NCBI GenBank assembly: GCA_902629125.1
Contig: CACOPQ010000006.1
Coordinates: forward strand, 1 to 64,000
DNA length: 64,000 bases
Source of the DNA: an uncultured Alphaproteobacteria bacterium
GTDB lineage: Bacteria > Pseudomonadota > Alphaproteobacteria > Thalassobaculales > Thalassobaculaceae
Reading direction: 5' to 3'
This document shows positions 19,020 to 28,847 of this stretch, in pieces; the first letter of the stretch is position 1; the number at the start of each line of letters is the position of its first letter. The notes under the pieces were generated by a model. That model saw only the letters and a list, made by a program, of their open reading frames with translations. It did not search any database and was not told where the DNA came from. Both the position numbers and the translations under genes were made by a program.

Positions 19020-21452
19020 GACCTACAATATAGTGAGACCCTTGCAAAGCTCAAACAACATCCCCTAAGTGAGTGGATGACTAACCGACAATGGAAATGG
19101 TTCCCGCACCAAATAGAGGCAGCAAAGCATGCTGGTTCTGGGAATGATGTTCTGGTTTTGGCGCCGACCGGAGCAGGCAAAACACTCTCCGGTTTTTTAC
19201 CATCTTTTCTAGATATTCATGAAAGAGGATCTAATGGATGTCTTCATACGCTATACATCTCACCACTTAAAGCACTCACAGTGGATGTTCACAGGAATAT
19301 CACTAAACCTATTGAAGCCATCGATCTTCCGATATCATTTGAAACACGCACCGGCGACACCCCGGCTGGAAGACGCAGGCGTCAAAAAAGTAAGCCGCCT
19401 GACTTTTTAATGACTACGCCTGAGTCATTGGCTCTTTTGTTATCTTACGAAGATGCGGAGACTTACTTTAGTCAACTACGGTTTATAATAATTGATGAGT
19501 TACATACTTTCTTTAATAATAAAAGAGGTGACCTGTTATCTTTGAATCTAGAGCGGATCACTTCACTTTCGCCAGACGCTGTCCGCATTGGTCTTTCGGC
19601 CACGATAAATAATCCGCAACGAGCGCTTGATTGGATTACTCGCGATAGAGGTAGTTTAGTAGAAGTCTCGGAAGGGGTAAGGCCAGAGATAGAAATATTG
19701 GAGGCCAGTTCGCGCATTCCCTGGTCAGGGCATTCAGCAAAGCATGTAATTGAAAATATCTACGAAAATATATCTAGCGCTGGAATGAGTATCATATTTG
19801 TCAATACTCGTGCACAGGCCGAATTTGTGTTTCAGGAGTTATGGCAAGTAAATGATAAGCATCGTCGTATCGCTCTTCACCATGGATCACTAGAACGTGA
19901 ATTACGGCGCAAAGTAGAAGCGAGCATGGCGGCCGGAAAACTAGATTGTGTTGTTGCTACCAGCTCGTTAGACCTAGGCTTGGATTGGGCAGAAATAGAC
20001 TTGGTAGTTCAAATTGGAGCGCCAAAGGGCGTTAGTCGTTTAATTCAGAGAGTGGGAAGATCGAACCATCGTATTGACCAACCAAGCCGCGCGATGCTGG
20101 TTCCTACAAACAGATTTGAATATTTAGAATGCTTAGCAGCCAAGCTTGAAATAGACTCAGGAAACTTGGATGGAACCAGTTTTAGGGTTGGTGGGTTGGA
20201 TGTTCTTGCACAGCATTTGCTAGGGACGGCTTGCTCTGGCAATTTTCAAGCTGATCTCTTATATGCCGAGATAATTAAAGCAGCTCCCTATAGGAAATTA
20301 GAGCGTAATGAGTTTGATGAAGTAATAGCTTTTGTATCCAATGGTGGATATGCTTTGAAAACGTATCCTCAATATAATCGCCTCATTGAGAGAAAACCGG
20401 GCACGTACGCATTGCGTGATGTTAAAATCGCAAGGCAATATCGAATGAATATTGGTACGATCGTGGAGTCACCGATGCTAAAAGTGAAACTGCGAAATCG
20501 AACGCTAGGGAATATTGAAGAAAATTTCATTTTGAACCTAGCTCAAGGTGACACCTTTCTTTTCGGTGGAATGGTACTCAAATTCGATAGTTTACATGAC
20601 GCTACCGTTCTGGTTTCAAAAACAAATGATGATGAAGCCCAAATACCTAGTTATGCTGGTGGGAGGTTACCATTAACGACAAATTTAGCGTCAGCAGTTA
20701 GATTGCTGATCGGTCGTAAAACGAATTGGAAAGGTCTTCCTGGTCAAATTCAGGACTGGTTAACTATGCAGGATAATCGTTCGCACCTTCCAGACGACAA
20801 GAGATTGATAACCGAAGTATTCGAGTTCAAAAGCCGCTTTTATTTCGTTGTTTATACTTTTTCAGGAAGGAATGCTAATCAAACGTTAGGTTTTCTCTTG
20901 CTAAGGAGAATGAGAAGGGCCGGTTTAAAACCAATGGGGTTTTCTATAAGTGATTACGCTCTCGCTGTTTGGTCGCTTAAGCCTGTCGAAAATGCAGAAA
21001 AATTACTTGAGCCTAGTATCATGATTGACGAATTTGAAGAATGGCTTGAGGAAACGCCACTCTTGAAACGCCTATTCCGCGATGCAGCAATAATATCTGG
21101 CCTAGTGGAACGACGTCATCCTGGGCAGGTTAAAACGGGACGTCAGGTGCTTTTTAGTTCAGACTTAATATATGATGTTTTACGTCGCTATGAACCAGAT
21201 CATATTCTCCTTAAAGCAGTTAGACGGGATGCGATGGAAGGGTTAATAGATGCTAGTCGACTTACCTCTACACTAGCTAATTTTCAAGATAATATCATTT
21301 CTAAGAAATTAGATTATATTTCGCCCATGGCAGTCCCGCTAGTTATGCAAATTAGTAGAGAAAGTACCGTCTGGAGTGAATTAACCGATGACATTTTCAG
21401 CGAAATTGAAGAGGAAATAATCCGTGCCGCTAAGGTCCAGGCATTGCACTAA
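19002..21452 (+). CDS. Ligase-associated DEXH-box helicase (Lhr-like)
   Basis: LAPTGAGKT Walker A, IIIDELHTF (DELH box), VATSSLDLGLDWAEIDLVVQIGAPKGVSRLIQRVGRSNH. Start chosen at MINPLHDLQ, not the ORF-track start 18897. Confidence 0.92.
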   Translation: MINPLHDLQYSETLAKLKQHPLSEWMTNRQWKWFPHQIEAAKHAGSGNDVLVLAPTGAGKTLSGFLPSFLDIHERGSNGCLHTLYISPLKALTVDVHRNITKPIEAIDLPISFETRTGDTPAGRRRRQKSKPPDFLMTTPESLALLLSYEDAETYFSQLRFIIIDELHTFFNNKRGDLLSLNLERITSLSPDAVRIGLSATINNPQRALDWITRDRGSLVEVSEGVRPEIEILEASSRIPWSGHSAKHVIENIYENISSAGMSIIFVNTRAQAEFVFQELWQVNDKHRRIALHHGSLERELRRKVEASMAAGKLDCVVATSSLDLGLDWAEIDLVVQIGAPKGVSRLIQRVGRSNHRIDQPSRAMLVPTNRFEYLECLAAKLEIDSGNLDGTSFRVGGLDVLAQHLLGTACSGNFQADLLYAEIIKAAPYRKLERNEFDEVIAFVSNGGYALKTYPQYNRLIERKPGTYALRDVKIARQYRMNIGTIVESPMLKVKLRNRTLGNIEENFILNLAQGDTFLFGGMVLKFDSLHDATVLVSKTNDDEAQIPSYAGGRLPLTTNLASAVRLLIGRKTNWKGLPGQIQDWLTMQDNRSHLPDDKRLITEVFEFKSRFYFVVYTFSGRNANQTLGFLLLRRMRRAGLKPMGFSISDYALAVWSLKPVENAEKLLEPSIMIDEFEEWLEETPLLKRLFRDAAIISGLVERRHPGQVKTGRQVLFSSDLIYDVLRRYEPDHILLKAVRRDAMEGLIDASRLTSTLANFQDNIISKKLDYISPMAVPLVMQISRESTVWSELTDDIFSEIEEEIIRAAKVQALH

Positions 21453-22149
21453 ATTTGAAGGGAAGATTTTCGAGATGCATCCAAGCGGTGCGCTCTATTG
21501 GCCGTCTCAGTCCTCGCTTTTAGTTGCCGACTTGCATTTCGAAAAAGGATCTAGTTATCACAAGAAAGGACAATTTTTACCTCCGTATGACACACATGAA
21601 ACGCTCGAAAAGTTAGAAGCAGTTATAAAATATTTTGAGCCACAAAGAATTTTCTTTTTAGGCGACACATTTCATGACCGGTCTGCATGGAAAAGAATGT
21701 CTGAAGACAACAAATCTAGACTACTTAATGCCTTGGAAAATTTGGAAGCTGTATGGATTGAGGGAAATCACGATCAGGGGGGTGTAACCGATAGATTTCA
21801 ATCTTTGGAAAGTATCGAGGTGGATGGCATCACATTACGTCATATCATGCAAAAAAATTTCTTGGGACCGGAAATAAGTGCACATTTTCATCCAGCCGGG
21901 ATTATAAAGTTTGGAGGTGTGAGGGTAAGGCGGCCATGCTTTATCAAATCTGCCCAAAAATTTGTAATGCCATCATTCGGTGTGTTGACAGGTGGGCTGG
22001 ATTTTTCTGATGACGCGTTTAAAGCATTTCATAATCACGAAACACAATTATTTTTTTTAGGTGAACGAACGGTATTTACTTCTTCTAAGAGGTATTTGCA
22101 AAACATAAAGTTGCGATCTGGCAATCAGAATAATAAGCGAACGAAATAG
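21424..22149 (+). CDS. pdeM: Ligase-associated metallophosphoesterase (PdeM-like)
   Basis: VADLHFEKG, FLGDTFHD, WIEGNHDQ calcineurin-like motifs; overlaps the 3' end of the helicase. Confidence 0.88.
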   Translation: MPLRSRHCTKFEGKIFEMHPSGALYWPSQSSLLVADLHFEKGSSYHKKGQFLPPYDTHETLEKLEAVIKYFEPQRIFFLGDTFHDRSAWKRMSEDNKSRLLNALENLEAVWIEGNHDQGGVTDRFQSLESIEVDGITLRHIMQKNFLGPEISAHFHPAGIIKFGGVRVRRPCFIKSAQKFVMPSFGVLTGGLDFSDDAFKAFHNHETQLFFLGERTVFTSSKRYLQNIKLRSGNQNNKRTK

Positions 22150-22263
22150 GTACTTAGAAAATATATTCAGGATCAAATCCTGCTGTTCCCATGTTTGAAA
22201 AATTATAAATTGAGTGATCCGAGAGATAAAGGTCGGCGTAAGAATAGACAAAGGAGATTTTCG

Positions 22264-22389
22264 ATGAAAAAATTAGTTTTGATATTATCGCTTCTGTCTG
22301 TTCCGCTTGGTGTTTCTACTGCGGTTGCAGGTAGCTGTGGGTACGGTGATCATACCCATACTGATAAGGATAAAAAGGAAACGAAGTAA
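22264..22389 (+). CDS. Short secreted peptide, Cys/His-containing (41 aa precursor)
   Basis: MKKLVLILSLLSVPLGVSTAVAGSCGYGDHTHTDKDKKETK; clear signal peptide with AVA cleavage site; AAAGGAGA RBS-like sequence upstream. Confidence 0.6.
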   Translation: MKKLVLILSLLSVPLGVSTAVAGSCGYGDHTHTDKDKKETK

Positions 22390-22399
22390 CTTCGTGATA

Positions 22400-22435
22400 G
22401 GAGTCCGTTTGACAAACGCTATTGTTACGGACTCC
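22400..22435 (+). terminator. Stem-loop GGAGTCCGT...ACGGACTCC downstream of the short peptide gene
   Basis: Perfect 9-bp inverted repeat, 18-nt loop. No strong T-run follows, so the terminator role is uncertain. Confidence 0.45.
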
Positions 22436-22522
22436 TCACTCTCACTGCTTGCGAGAAGCCCACAAAAATGGCAGTAACTTCCGCCCTACCTATAGGTTCC
22501 CCCTAATATAAGTGTCTGATTA

Positions 22523-23503
22523 ATGACTGAAATCGCTGTAATTGGCGCAGGTCTGGCAGGGTGCGTAGTTGCCAACGACTTGAGCAAGACAGCCTCCGTG
22601 AAAGTTTATGAAAAGTCTAGTCGCCCTGGGGGACGGATGGCGACAAGGGTTGTAAGTCGACATCAGTTTGATCACGGCGCTCAATTTTTCGACGCTACGT
22701 CACCAGACTTTAAAAGTTTCTTAAAACCGCTTTTGGAAAATGGGTGTGTGGCACGATGGGATCCACGCTTTGCCGAGTTCGATGGGCCGAAACTCATCCG
22801 CCAAACGCGGTGGAGCGACTCACATCCGCATTATGTCGGAAAGCCCACGATGTCGAGCTTTGTTGATAAATTGTCAAAAAATCTGGACTGTGTGTTTGAA
22901 ATAAAAGTGGCTTCAATAGAGAGGCAAGATGAACGTTGGGTTTTGTACGACACCGAGGCCCGCCGCCTGGGTGATTACGATTGGATAATCCTAACAGCTC
23001 CGGCGGAGCAGACATATCAGTTATTACCAAACGGTGTCGACTTTAAATCGAGGGTGGGTCTCGTCAAAATGTTAGGTTGCTATTCCCTTCTGTTGGGTTA
23101 TCGAGATGCGATTAATCTAACTTTCGACGCAGCCTCAGTAAAAAACGCTAACATCAGCTGGATTTCCGTTAACTCATCCAAACCAGACCGCAAAAACTTT
23201 TCGTTGTTAGTGCAATCCACCAATAGGTGGGCTGAACAGAATATGAATATGGATCTAGATGAGGTGCAAGAAAAGCTATTTAAATTCACCTCCGAAATAT
23301 TATGTTTAAATATCAACACCGCCGATTATGTAGAAACGAAGCGATGGAGATTTGCAAACTCTATCCGACCGACAGATCAATCATTTTTTCTCGATAGAAG
23401 TAATCAAGTAGCGTCTTGTGGAGACTGGTGCATAAAAGGAAGGATTGAGGCAGCTTTTCTCAGCGCAAAAAGACTAGCGGTTGAATTGCTAAAAGAATTG
23501 TAG
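22523..23503 (+). CDS. NAD(P)/FAD-dependent oxidoreductase (renalase-like, COG3380-type)
   Basis: IAVIGAGLAGCVVANDLSK; VYEKSSRPGGRMATR; C-terminal ASCGDWCIKGRIEAAFLSAKRLA. Confidence 0.85.
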   Translation: MTEIAVIGAGLAGCVVANDLSKTASVKVYEKSSRPGGRMATRVVSRHQFDHGAQFFDATSPDFKSFLKPLLENGCVARWDPRFAEFDGPKLIRQTRWSDSHPHYVGKPTMSSFVDKLSKNLDCVFEIKVASIERQDERWVLYDTEARRLGDYDWIILTAPAEQTYQLLPNGVDFKSRVGLVKMLGCYSLLLGYRDAINLTFDAASVKNANISWISVNSSKPDRKNFSLLVQSTNRWAEQNMNMDLDEVQEKLFKFTSEILCLNINTADYVETKRWRFANSIRPTDQSFFLDRSNQVASCGDWCIKGRIEAAFLSAKRLAVELLKEL

Positions 23504-23692
23504 ATAACGCCGGCAAGATAGCAGCTTGGTCAAAATATAATCGTTCCAAGTTCAGAAAATCGGGTGGTCTATTTTAAATATGAGACCCGTTTTACCTATA
23601 GATAAGTTATCAACGGCATTTGTGAGGCTTGCGATAAACGTCTTGAAGGTATTATCATAAGCTGTCCGAAGCGCAACTCACCGGAGGCGATA

Positions 23693-24523
23693 ATGGGTCC
23701 AACTATAAATCCTCTATCAAATGCTATAGGTGCCGAGATATTGGGCGTCGATTTATCCCAAAAAGTAGGTTCGGACGACCTCTATAATATTAATGCAACT
23801 ATACGAAAATCACTTGTGGTGGTTTTTAGAAATCAGAAATTGAAGCCGAATAACCTTTTGTCGGCTGTTCGCCTATTTGGCGATACAATGGAGCAACACC
23901 TCACTGATACTTTAATGGAAAGTCATCCAGAGATTGCTGTGTTGGACAGCCGCGATATGCCCCCCGATAAAGAAGGAAAAATTATCCCGTTTGGCGGTCG
24001 TGATTGGCATACAGATCATACAAACCATGAAATTCCCCCTAAATTTACGGTTTTATATGCGATTAAACTTCCGAACTCTGGTGGGGATACAAGCTTTGCC
24101 AATATGCACCTTGCTTTCGATTCTCTGCCTCAAATTGAAAAAATTAAATTAGGCAAGTTAGAAACAGTAAACAAGATTGAAGATTTCGCTTACATCGATG
24201 AGGCTGCGCGGGAAAAGTTTGGTAATTTACCAATTCATCCACTGATACGCACGCATCCCGACACTGGGCGAAAAGCCATTTACGTGCATCCGGGGAAACT
24301 GGAAAACATCGTAGGCATGGAACCAGCAGAAAGTCAGCATATGATTCAGACGCTTTTAGACAAAGTACTCACGCCGGATATTTGCTATAGGCACAAATGG
24401 AAAGAAGGAGATCTCTTGTTATGTGATAACCGAGCTGTCTTGCATCTGGCTCACCATGATTACGACTTAAATGAAGGTCGAATAATGCACCGTATTTTGA
24501 TAAAGGGTGAACGGCCCGTTTGA
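23693..24523 (+). CDS. TauD/TfdA family Fe(II)/2-oxoglutarate dioxygenase
   Basis: HTD motif in RDWHTDHTNHEIPPKFTVLYA; distal GDLLLCDNRAVLHLAHHDYD. Confidence 0.9.
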   Translation: MGPTINPLSNAIGAEILGVDLSQKVGSDDLYNINATIRKSLVVVFRNQKLKPNNLLSAVRLFGDTMEQHLTDTLMESHPEIAVLDSRDMPPDKEGKIIPFGGRDWHTDHTNHEIPPKFTVLYAIKLPNSGGDTSFANMHLAFDSLPQIEKIKLGKLETVNKIEDFAYIDEAAREKFGNLPIHPLIRTHPDTGRKAIYVHPGKLENIVGMEPAESQHMIQTLLDKVLTPDICYRHKWKEGDLLLCDNRAVLHLAHHDYDLNEGRIMHRILIKGERPV

Positions 24524-24565
24524 TTGTTTTAAAGTGCGTTGGGCATTTGCTAGGTAGAGAAAACT

Positions 24566-25363
24566 TTGATGTCAAATGTAAAAAGACATAGAGGCGTTTT
24601 TAATCCAAATAATAGTTCCCCGTATGAATTAAGCAGGACGCGGATTGAAAATTTTATTAGGTGTCCATGTTGTTTTTATCTGCAACAAGTAAAAAAAGTC
24701 AACTTCCCAAGCACTCCTGGTTTTAACATAAATGAAGCAACGGATGTGTTGCTGAAACGTGACTTTGATGAGTGCCGGGCAAAAGGGGCACCTCATCCGT
24801 TCCTAAAAGCTCAAGGATATGGGCACTTAATTCCATTTGATCATGAAGACTTCGAACTTTGGACGCAGAGTTTACATTTTGGGGCAAAAGGCCGTTTTCA
24901 CACAATACACGATGAAACTAACTTGAAAGTTGGTGGTGGCCTTGATGATGTTTGGTTAAATACGGATACGGGAAAACTTCATATAGTTGACTATAAAAGC
25001 ACGTCACTTAAAACCGCAGGTAAAAACATCACTTTGGATGATCCGTGGAAAAGTAGCTACAAACGTCAAATGGATTTATATGTTTGGGTAATGAGAAGAA
25101 AGGGCTTCGATGTCTCGGATATAGGATATTTTTTATACTGTGACGGTGATCGTTTTACTTCTAACTCTTTTCTCGGATCCGAAAAGGCTACGATGCAATT
25201 TAAGATGTCAATTTTACCTTATAACGCCCGTCTTGGATGGATTGAGCCTACTTTGGTTGCGATTCAGAAAACGTTGAATTCCAAATCAGTGCCAAGACAT
25301 AATGATTATTGTGAATTTGGAAAATTTTTAAAACAAGTTGATAATGCCACAGGCGTTTTGTGA
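24566..25363 (+). CDS. PD-(D/E)XK superfamily nuclease-like protein
   Basis: GGGLDDVWLNTDTGKLHIVDYKSTS matches the D-x(n)-DYK nuclease core; LSRTRIENFIRCPCCFYLQQV resembles the RecB/Cas4-type N-terminus. Confidence 0.7.
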   Translation: MMSNVKRHRGVFNPNNSSPYELSRTRIENFIRCPCCFYLQQVKKVNFPSTPGFNINEATDVLLKRDFDECRAKGAPHPFLKAQGYGHLIPFDHEDFELWTQSLHFGAKGRFHTIHDETNLKVGGGLDDVWLNTDTGKLHIVDYKSTSLKTAGKNITLDDPWKSSYKRQMDLYVWVMRRKGFDVSDIGYFLYCDGDRFTSNSFLGSEKATMQFKMSILPYNARLGWIEPTLVAIQKTLNSKSVPRHNDYCEFGKFLKQVDNATGVL

Positions 25364-25470
25364 TTAGCCCAGATCGCGCCCAAATGTTCAACCCGTACAC
25401 TTTACTATGTCCAACTGATATTCAATTTTGAGAGTAAAATTGTTCCATATAAACGTTCGTGTTCAATCAG

Positions 25471-26250
25471 TTAATCCAACGTATCGGCCTCTTCTAACAC
25501 CGGTTCTATATGCCTAGCAAAAAATATAGACAGCTCGTAAAGAACGATGATTGGAACAGCCAAGAGGACTTGGCTAATCACGTCAGGTGGAGTAACTATA
25601 GCTGCGAGAATAAACGCAAATAAAATAGCGTATTTCCTCTTTTTCTTTAAACCTTGTGCGTTAGTCAAACCTATTTTTGTTGCTAAAAGTAAAAAGATAG
25701 GCAGCTCAAAACAAATACCAAAAGCCAAAATTAACCCCATTACTAAAGAAAGATATTCGTTAACTTTGGGTTCTAATTCCATTGGTAAGGGGCCTTGGCC
25801 TCCTATTTGCTCGAAACTTACAAAAAATTCCCAAGCGACTGGAATCACGACGTAATAAACTGTTATAGCACCTAAAAGGAATAAAACTGGGGTTGCTAGA
25901 AGAAAAGGTAAAAACGCTCGTTTTTCTCTTTTATATAAGCCAGGCGCAACAAATCGCCATATTTGAGTAGCAATCAACGGAAACATCAAGAAAACCGCAC
26001 CAAAAAAAGCAACTTTAACTTGGGTGAAAAAGGCCTCATGCAGACCAGTAAAAATCATACGCCGCTGTCGACCGTCACTTCCAATATCGGCAAGTGGCTC
26101 CACTAAAAAATTATAAATATTCTGTGAGAAAGCGTAACAGAGAAAAAAGGTTAATATGATCCCGATAAAGCAAAATATCAGTCGCCGGCGCAACTCACTC
26201 AAGTGGTCGAGTAAAGGCATTGAGGTATCTTTCGAGTCATTAGAAGTCAT
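25471..26250 (-). CDS. tatC: Sec-independent protein translocase TatC
   Basis: PLLDHLSELRRRL, FVAPGLYKREKRAFLPF, ILAAIVTPPDVISQVLLAVPIIVLYELSIFFAR. Confidence 0.95.
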   Translation of the reverse strand: MTSNDSKDTSMPLLDHLSELRRRLIFCFIGIILTFFLCYAFSQNIYNFLVEPLADIGSDGRQRRMIFTGLHEAFFTQVKVAFFGAVFLMFPLIATQIWRFVAPGLYKREKRAFLPFLLATPVLFLLGAITVYYVVIPVAWEFFVSFEQIGGQGPLPMELEPKVNEYLSLVMGLILAFGICFELPIFLLLATKIGLTNAQGLKKKRKYAILFAFILAAIVTPPDVISQVLLAVPIIVLYELSIFFARHIEPVLEEADTLD

Positions 26251-26379
26251 TTGTACTTTATAGTTCCTTATGGGATAATTATTTATATTTTACTTTCTTA
26301 GGTGGTGGATGCTCAAAATTTTAAGAGTCTGCTTCTAAATCTAAATATTTATAATTTGCATTAAAAATTGCTAATCTGT

Positions 26380-26607
26380 TTATTTTGCGGCGACCGAATG
26401 CTCATTATTTATTTCATTAACTCCAGTATTCTTTGTACTTTCTTCGAGTAAACGTTGAAAATCCTTTACGGTATTTTTTGTTTGAAACAACTGACCCAAC
26501 AATGAACGAATTACCACTAGATGATCCTTTGGATTCACAATTACAATTACAGTAAATGTTATAAAGAATAAATCCTGCCAGCCAAGGTCTAAAACGTCGA
26601 CTTCCAA
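26380..26607 (-). CDS. tatB: TatB-like protein, divergent, TTG start (possibly degenerate)
   Basis: LDLGWQDLFFITFTVIVIVNPKDHLVVIRSLLGQLFQTKNTVKDFQRLLEES aligns with TatB, but with NPKDHL in place of GPKDLP; directly upstream of tatC. Confidence 0.6.
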   Translation of the reverse strand: MEVDVLDLGWQDLFFITFTVIVIVNPKDHLVVIRSLLGQLFQTKNTVKDFQRLLEESTKNTGVNEINNEHSVAAK

Positions 26608-26669
26608 CTCTCCATTCTGATAAATAGTCGTTCAAAACTTTCCAACTCAAACGCTTCATCATGAATTTT

Positions 26670-26894
26670 GTCTAGCTTCAGCTTTTTTTATTTTTACAGT
26701 TTGAGGCTCGAAGCCTTCAATTTCTTCTATGTTTTTGATTCGGAAAAGTCATCGGTTCTATTCATAGTTTTGAATTTTTTTTAAGAACTTTTCCAAAGTC
26801 ACTCAATATGGAGGCAATCTTTCCTTTTCCTCTAAACAAGATCAAAACGATGAACAAGAACTACAAGCCATTGCAAGATGTTAGTAAAACACAT
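26670..26894 (-). pseudogene. tatA: tatA, frameshifted
   Basis: ATG at 26894 after GGAGGAAA gives MCFTNILQWLVVLVHRFDLV*. Removing one base (26852) joins it to IVLILFRGKGKIASILSDFGKVLKK in the next frame. Further frame breaks at A-runs. Confidence 0.65.
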
Positions 26895-27276
26895 TTTCCT
26901 CCGTTTTTTGTTAAAATATAATTTAAAGATTTGATCGCTCGGCAGCAGATGGGAAAGTGACGATCTATGCTTTGCGATATCAATTCGGCGGCACGGCTAG
27001 ATTTTTTTTTACTCTGTTAATAAAGGCACACAGCGGAGCAAATATTGAAAAGTGTTGGGTCTTCGTATAATTTTTGGATATAATTAGCAAACCTCAAATT
27101 TGCAAGCGGCGGACACGCTCTATTTCTTTGTCTTTAACAATGAACTTCAATAAAGTAGTTGTTAAAAATCTCGTCTTGTAACATCTGGTAACTTTCTTGT
27201 AGATGAGAGTTTATGGAAACGCGTGGTTTTTAATAAGTTCTGAAATCATTTATAACAGATCAGGGGAGTTACGATT

Positions 27277-28743
27277 GTGAAAGTCTTTATTGCATGCCTC
27301 GGTACCGAAACAAATACGTTTTCCAATTTACCAACTGGTTGGACGACCTTTGAGGAAACAATGCTTTTTTACGGAGACGCAACTGATAATGAACCAAATA
27401 CATTCTCACTGCCTCTCCACATCTGGCGAAAGCGATCTGAGGAAAGAAATTATGAGGTGATAGAAAGCGTTGCGGCGTTCGCACAACCTGGGGGTAAAAC
27501 ACTCGACGCGGTTTATGAAGGCCTACGGGATCAAGTGTTATCCGATCTGCGGTCAGCAGGGGAAGTAGATATTGTTTTACTTTCTTTACATGGAGCTATG
27601 ACTGCCGAAAGTTACGAAGATTGTGAAGGAGATCTGATCAGTTGCATTCGAAAAATAGTAGGGGATGAAATTGTCATAGCGGCGGAGCTTGATTTGCACT
27701 GCTCGATTACACCAAAAATGATTGAAAATTCAAACGTTCTTATAACTTTCAAACTTTATCCACATACGGACATTGGCGCCCGTGCTGAAGAAGTATTCAA
27801 TTTGGCAAGTAGTGCTGCTTTGGGGGCCATCTCGCCAAAAATGTCTGTCTTAGATTGTCATATGATAAATAAATTTCGAACATCGAACCCACAAATGGCC
27901 GAAATAGTTTCTTACATGGGAGAGCTCGAAAACGATGAGGGAATTCTATCGGTTTCTTTCGCTCATGGGTTTCCTTGGCAAGACGTACCTCATACTACGG
28001 CAAAGGTATTGGTCGTTTCAGATGATAACGAAGATAGAGGTAACATCGCTGCTGCCGCTTTGCGAGATCGTATTTGGAAATCTCGTAATGAACTTGTACA
28101 GCCGACACTAAGTATTGATGAGGCTTTATCATTAATAAGCGAAAACTCTGGTCTTACTATAATGGCTGACGTAGCAGATAATGCTGGTGGAGGAGCCCCT
28201 TCCGACTCTACATTCGTTTTGGCTAGAGCATTAGAACGAGGCGATCAAAATCTGCTGGTAGCCTATTTTTGGGATCCAGTAGCTGTCAGGATTGCTGTTG
28301 AAGCGGGTGAAGGACAAAATATCCTAATCAGAGTAGGTGGAAAAACAGGCCCCTCGTCGGGAATGCCTGTGGATCTTCAGTGCACTGTACAAGCTATTAA
28401 GGAGGAGGCGTCTCAAACATTTGGCGATACAAAAACACCAATGGGGACGGCGGTTTGGCTGCGGGGGCATGCTGGGGTTGACGTTATTTTGACTAGTAAG
28501 CGGACCCAAGTGTTTCATCCAGATGGTATGACCTGTCTTGGTATTGACCCAAATACTTTTAAAGGAATTGTAGTTAAATCTAGTCAGCATTTCTATGCAG
28601 GTTTTGAGCCCATTGCCGAAGAAATTGGCTATATAAATGCTCCAGGGGATATCCCTCCTGATTTTGCAAATATTAACTTTACCAAGTTGTCAAATCCATT
28701 TTGGCCCAAGGATCCCGGGCCCTTTTGGAAATCAAAGGGTTAG
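27277..28743 (+). CDS. M81 family metallopeptidase (MlrC-like)
   Basis: MKVFIACLGTETNTFSNLPTGWTTFEE; HGAM; ELDLHCSITPKM; MADVADNAGGGAPSDSTFVLARALE. Confidence 0.9.
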   Translation: MKVFIACLGTETNTFSNLPTGWTTFEETMLFYGDATDNEPNTFSLPLHIWRKRSEERNYEVIESVAAFAQPGGKTLDAVYEGLRDQVLSDLRSAGEVDIVLLSLHGAMTAESYEDCEGDLISCIRKIVGDEIVIAAELDLHCSITPKMIENSNVLITFKLYPHTDIGARAEEVFNLASSAALGAISPKMSVLDCHMINKFRTSNPQMAEIVSYMGELENDEGILSVSFAHGFPWQDVPHTTAKVLVVSDDNEDRGNIAAAALRDRIWKSRNELVQPTLSIDEALSLISENSGLTIMADVADNAGGGAPSDSTFVLARALERGDQNLLVAYFWDPVAVRIAVEAGEGQNILIRVGGKTGPSSGMPVDLQCTVQAIKEEASQTFGDTKTPMGTAVWLRGHAGVDVILTSKRTQVFHPDGMTCLGIDPNTFKGIVVKSSQHFYAGFEPIAEEIGYINAPGDIPPDFANINFTKLSNPFWPKDPGPFWKSKG

Positions 28744-28847
28744 TTAAAAGGTAGGTTTGACTACAGGACGAGTACCTATTAAGTTGCCGGCTCATTCTGG
28801 CTTAGATGACAGGCTTTTAGGATATATTTTGACAGAGGAACAAATTT

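Noticed and set aside
24566-25363. Possible Cas4 and associated CRISPR system
   Set aside because: No CRISPR repeats or other cas genes; the C-terminal Cys set of Cas4 is absent.
25423-25442. CAATTTT-gagagt-AAAATTG inverted repeat between convergent genes
   Set aside because: AT-only stem with no adjacent T-run of useful length; too weak to call as a terminator.
26895-27276. Search for scpA/scpB or other usual tat-operon neighbours upstream of tatA
   Set aside because: No convincing coding remnant could be read in this 380-bp AT-rich interval.
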